A stretch of 13,565 nucleotides of DNA, taken from positions 225,551-239,115 of the forward strand of contig MU646543.1 of NCBI GenBank assembly GCA_026770585.1, read 5' to 3'. The notes beneath the pieces were generated by a model. It saw only the letters and a list, made by a program, of their open reading frames with translations. It made no database searches and was not told where the DNA came from. Numbering within the stretch: the first letter of the stretch is position 1; each line of letters opens with the position of its first letter. The position numbers and the translations under genes are program-made. The DNA comes from Baffinella frigidus. Its lineage: Eukaryota; Cryptophyceae; Cryptomonadales; Baffinellaceae. Positions 12,963-13,565 of the stretch are shown one piece after another.

Positions 12963-13565
12963 CCCTCCTGGTTATGAGAGCCACTCAGCAGCCACCGGGG
13001 GCTTCACGGATGCAGTCCATCTAAACGATTTGTACTAGAATCTTATCCATTGCCCTGGAACCTAACCGGAATCTCACCTCGAATTCAAGGCGAAAAGGAG
13101 CTCGGCCGCTGCTAAGTGGGGAAGGGGGGTTATCGGTTGGAAACATTGAAACCCCTCTGGCGGAAAGAGAGGTTTGCCGCACATAGAGAAACTCCTGCAT
13201 GCCCTGAGAACGTAGAGGGTATGCATCGTTATCTGATTATGATGGGGGGAGGGGGCCATCCGGGAGGGCTAAAGAGTAAATGGCTCAAACAACGGACTCC
13301 ACCGGTCCAGCCATCTATGGTCTAAAGTCATTTTTTTCATTGAATTATCTCTAAAAGCGGATGATTGTGGTAATTTGTTTTACAATGCGTTGGGACGTTT
13401 TAAATGCAACAACCCTCCTCCCGCGTAGGGGGTTATCGATTGGAAACCCATATCGCCTCCCCCACCTGATTCTGAGAGTGAGGGACATGTGTTGTAAACC
13501 ACGCACAGAGAGAGATTTGTAGTTCTGGCGCGACGGTGTGACCCCCTTCCTGATTCTGAGAGGGG
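12963..13565. other. Unassigned segment with a 20-bp direct repeat
   Basis: No gene is supported. A 20-bp stretch GGGGGTTATCGGTTGGAAAC (13125-13144) recurs at 13428-13447 with one change, a spacing of 303 bp. CTGATTCTGAGAG occurs twice near the right edge (about 13466 and 13550). The 13325-13410 part is AT-rich. Confidence 0.45.

Noticed and set aside
12444-12984. Long Phe/Val/Cys-rich (+) and Thr/Gln/Lys-rich (-) open frames that could suggest a membrane or prion-like protein
   Set aside because: They come from the G/T microsatellite, which lacks stop codons in several frames.

Overview
The window looks like nuclear DNA of a eukaryote, from a subtelomeric or internal-telomeric-repeat region. 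Blocks of degenerate heptamers of the TTTAGGG class (CCCTAAA on the other strand) recur throughout. They are mixed with minisatellites, microsatellites and a dense population of short palindromic elements. TTTAGGG-type telomeres are known from land plants, many green algae, dinoflagellates, chromerids and apicomplexans. The sequence does not decide between these, and an algal or protist genome is only a guess. I see no rRNA, tRNA, CRISPR array, prokaryotic operon or recognisable transposase.

Layout: 1-225 unassigned; 228-527 G-rich telomere-like block; 528-1014 (minus) the only convincing coding stretch, of unknown function; 1240-2165 an array of ~205-280 bp units; 2216-3120 a hairpin, duplicated segments and a 26-bp-arm palindrome; 3455-3590 a second G-rich block; 3872-6711 the main palindrome cluster, with two 166-bp hairpin elements that have 4-bp target duplications, two full-length 104-bp elements, one 61-bp half copy and several single hairpins; 6749-7250 a duplicated motif, a purine tract and a short tandem array; 7544-8652 C-rich telomere-like minisatellites; 8705-9286 31-bp and 130-bp minisatellites; 9394-9665 very regular heptamer-variant runs; 9666-10160 a weak coding fragment and two old element copies; 10328-12008 an AT-rich hairpin, a 297-bp tandem duplication, the second 61-bp half copy, a 432-bp near-perfect palindrome and relics; 12050-12185 a C-rich block; 12220-12692 short duplications and a second 31-bp minisatellite; 12757-12962 a G/T-only microsatellite; the rest is mostly unassigned.

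The most interesting content is the set of palindromes. At least four families with different termini and sizes (166, 104, 162 and 122 bp) carry the 11-bp core CCTACCGTAGG (or CCTACGGTAGG) or a one-base variant. The exact core occurs 12 times in the window. For the 166-bp family an unoccupied copy of the target is also present, which fixes the element ends and a 4-bp target duplication. The two full 104-bp copies differ by paired changes that keep their stems intact. The 432-bp palindrome has 170-bp arms with 3 mismatches, telomere-type repeats at both outer ends, and a loop of exactly two 46-bp repeats. Together these suggest small non-autonomous palindromic elements and hairpin-mediated duplication in a telomere-repeat-rich domain. 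No gene that could mobilise them lies in the window.
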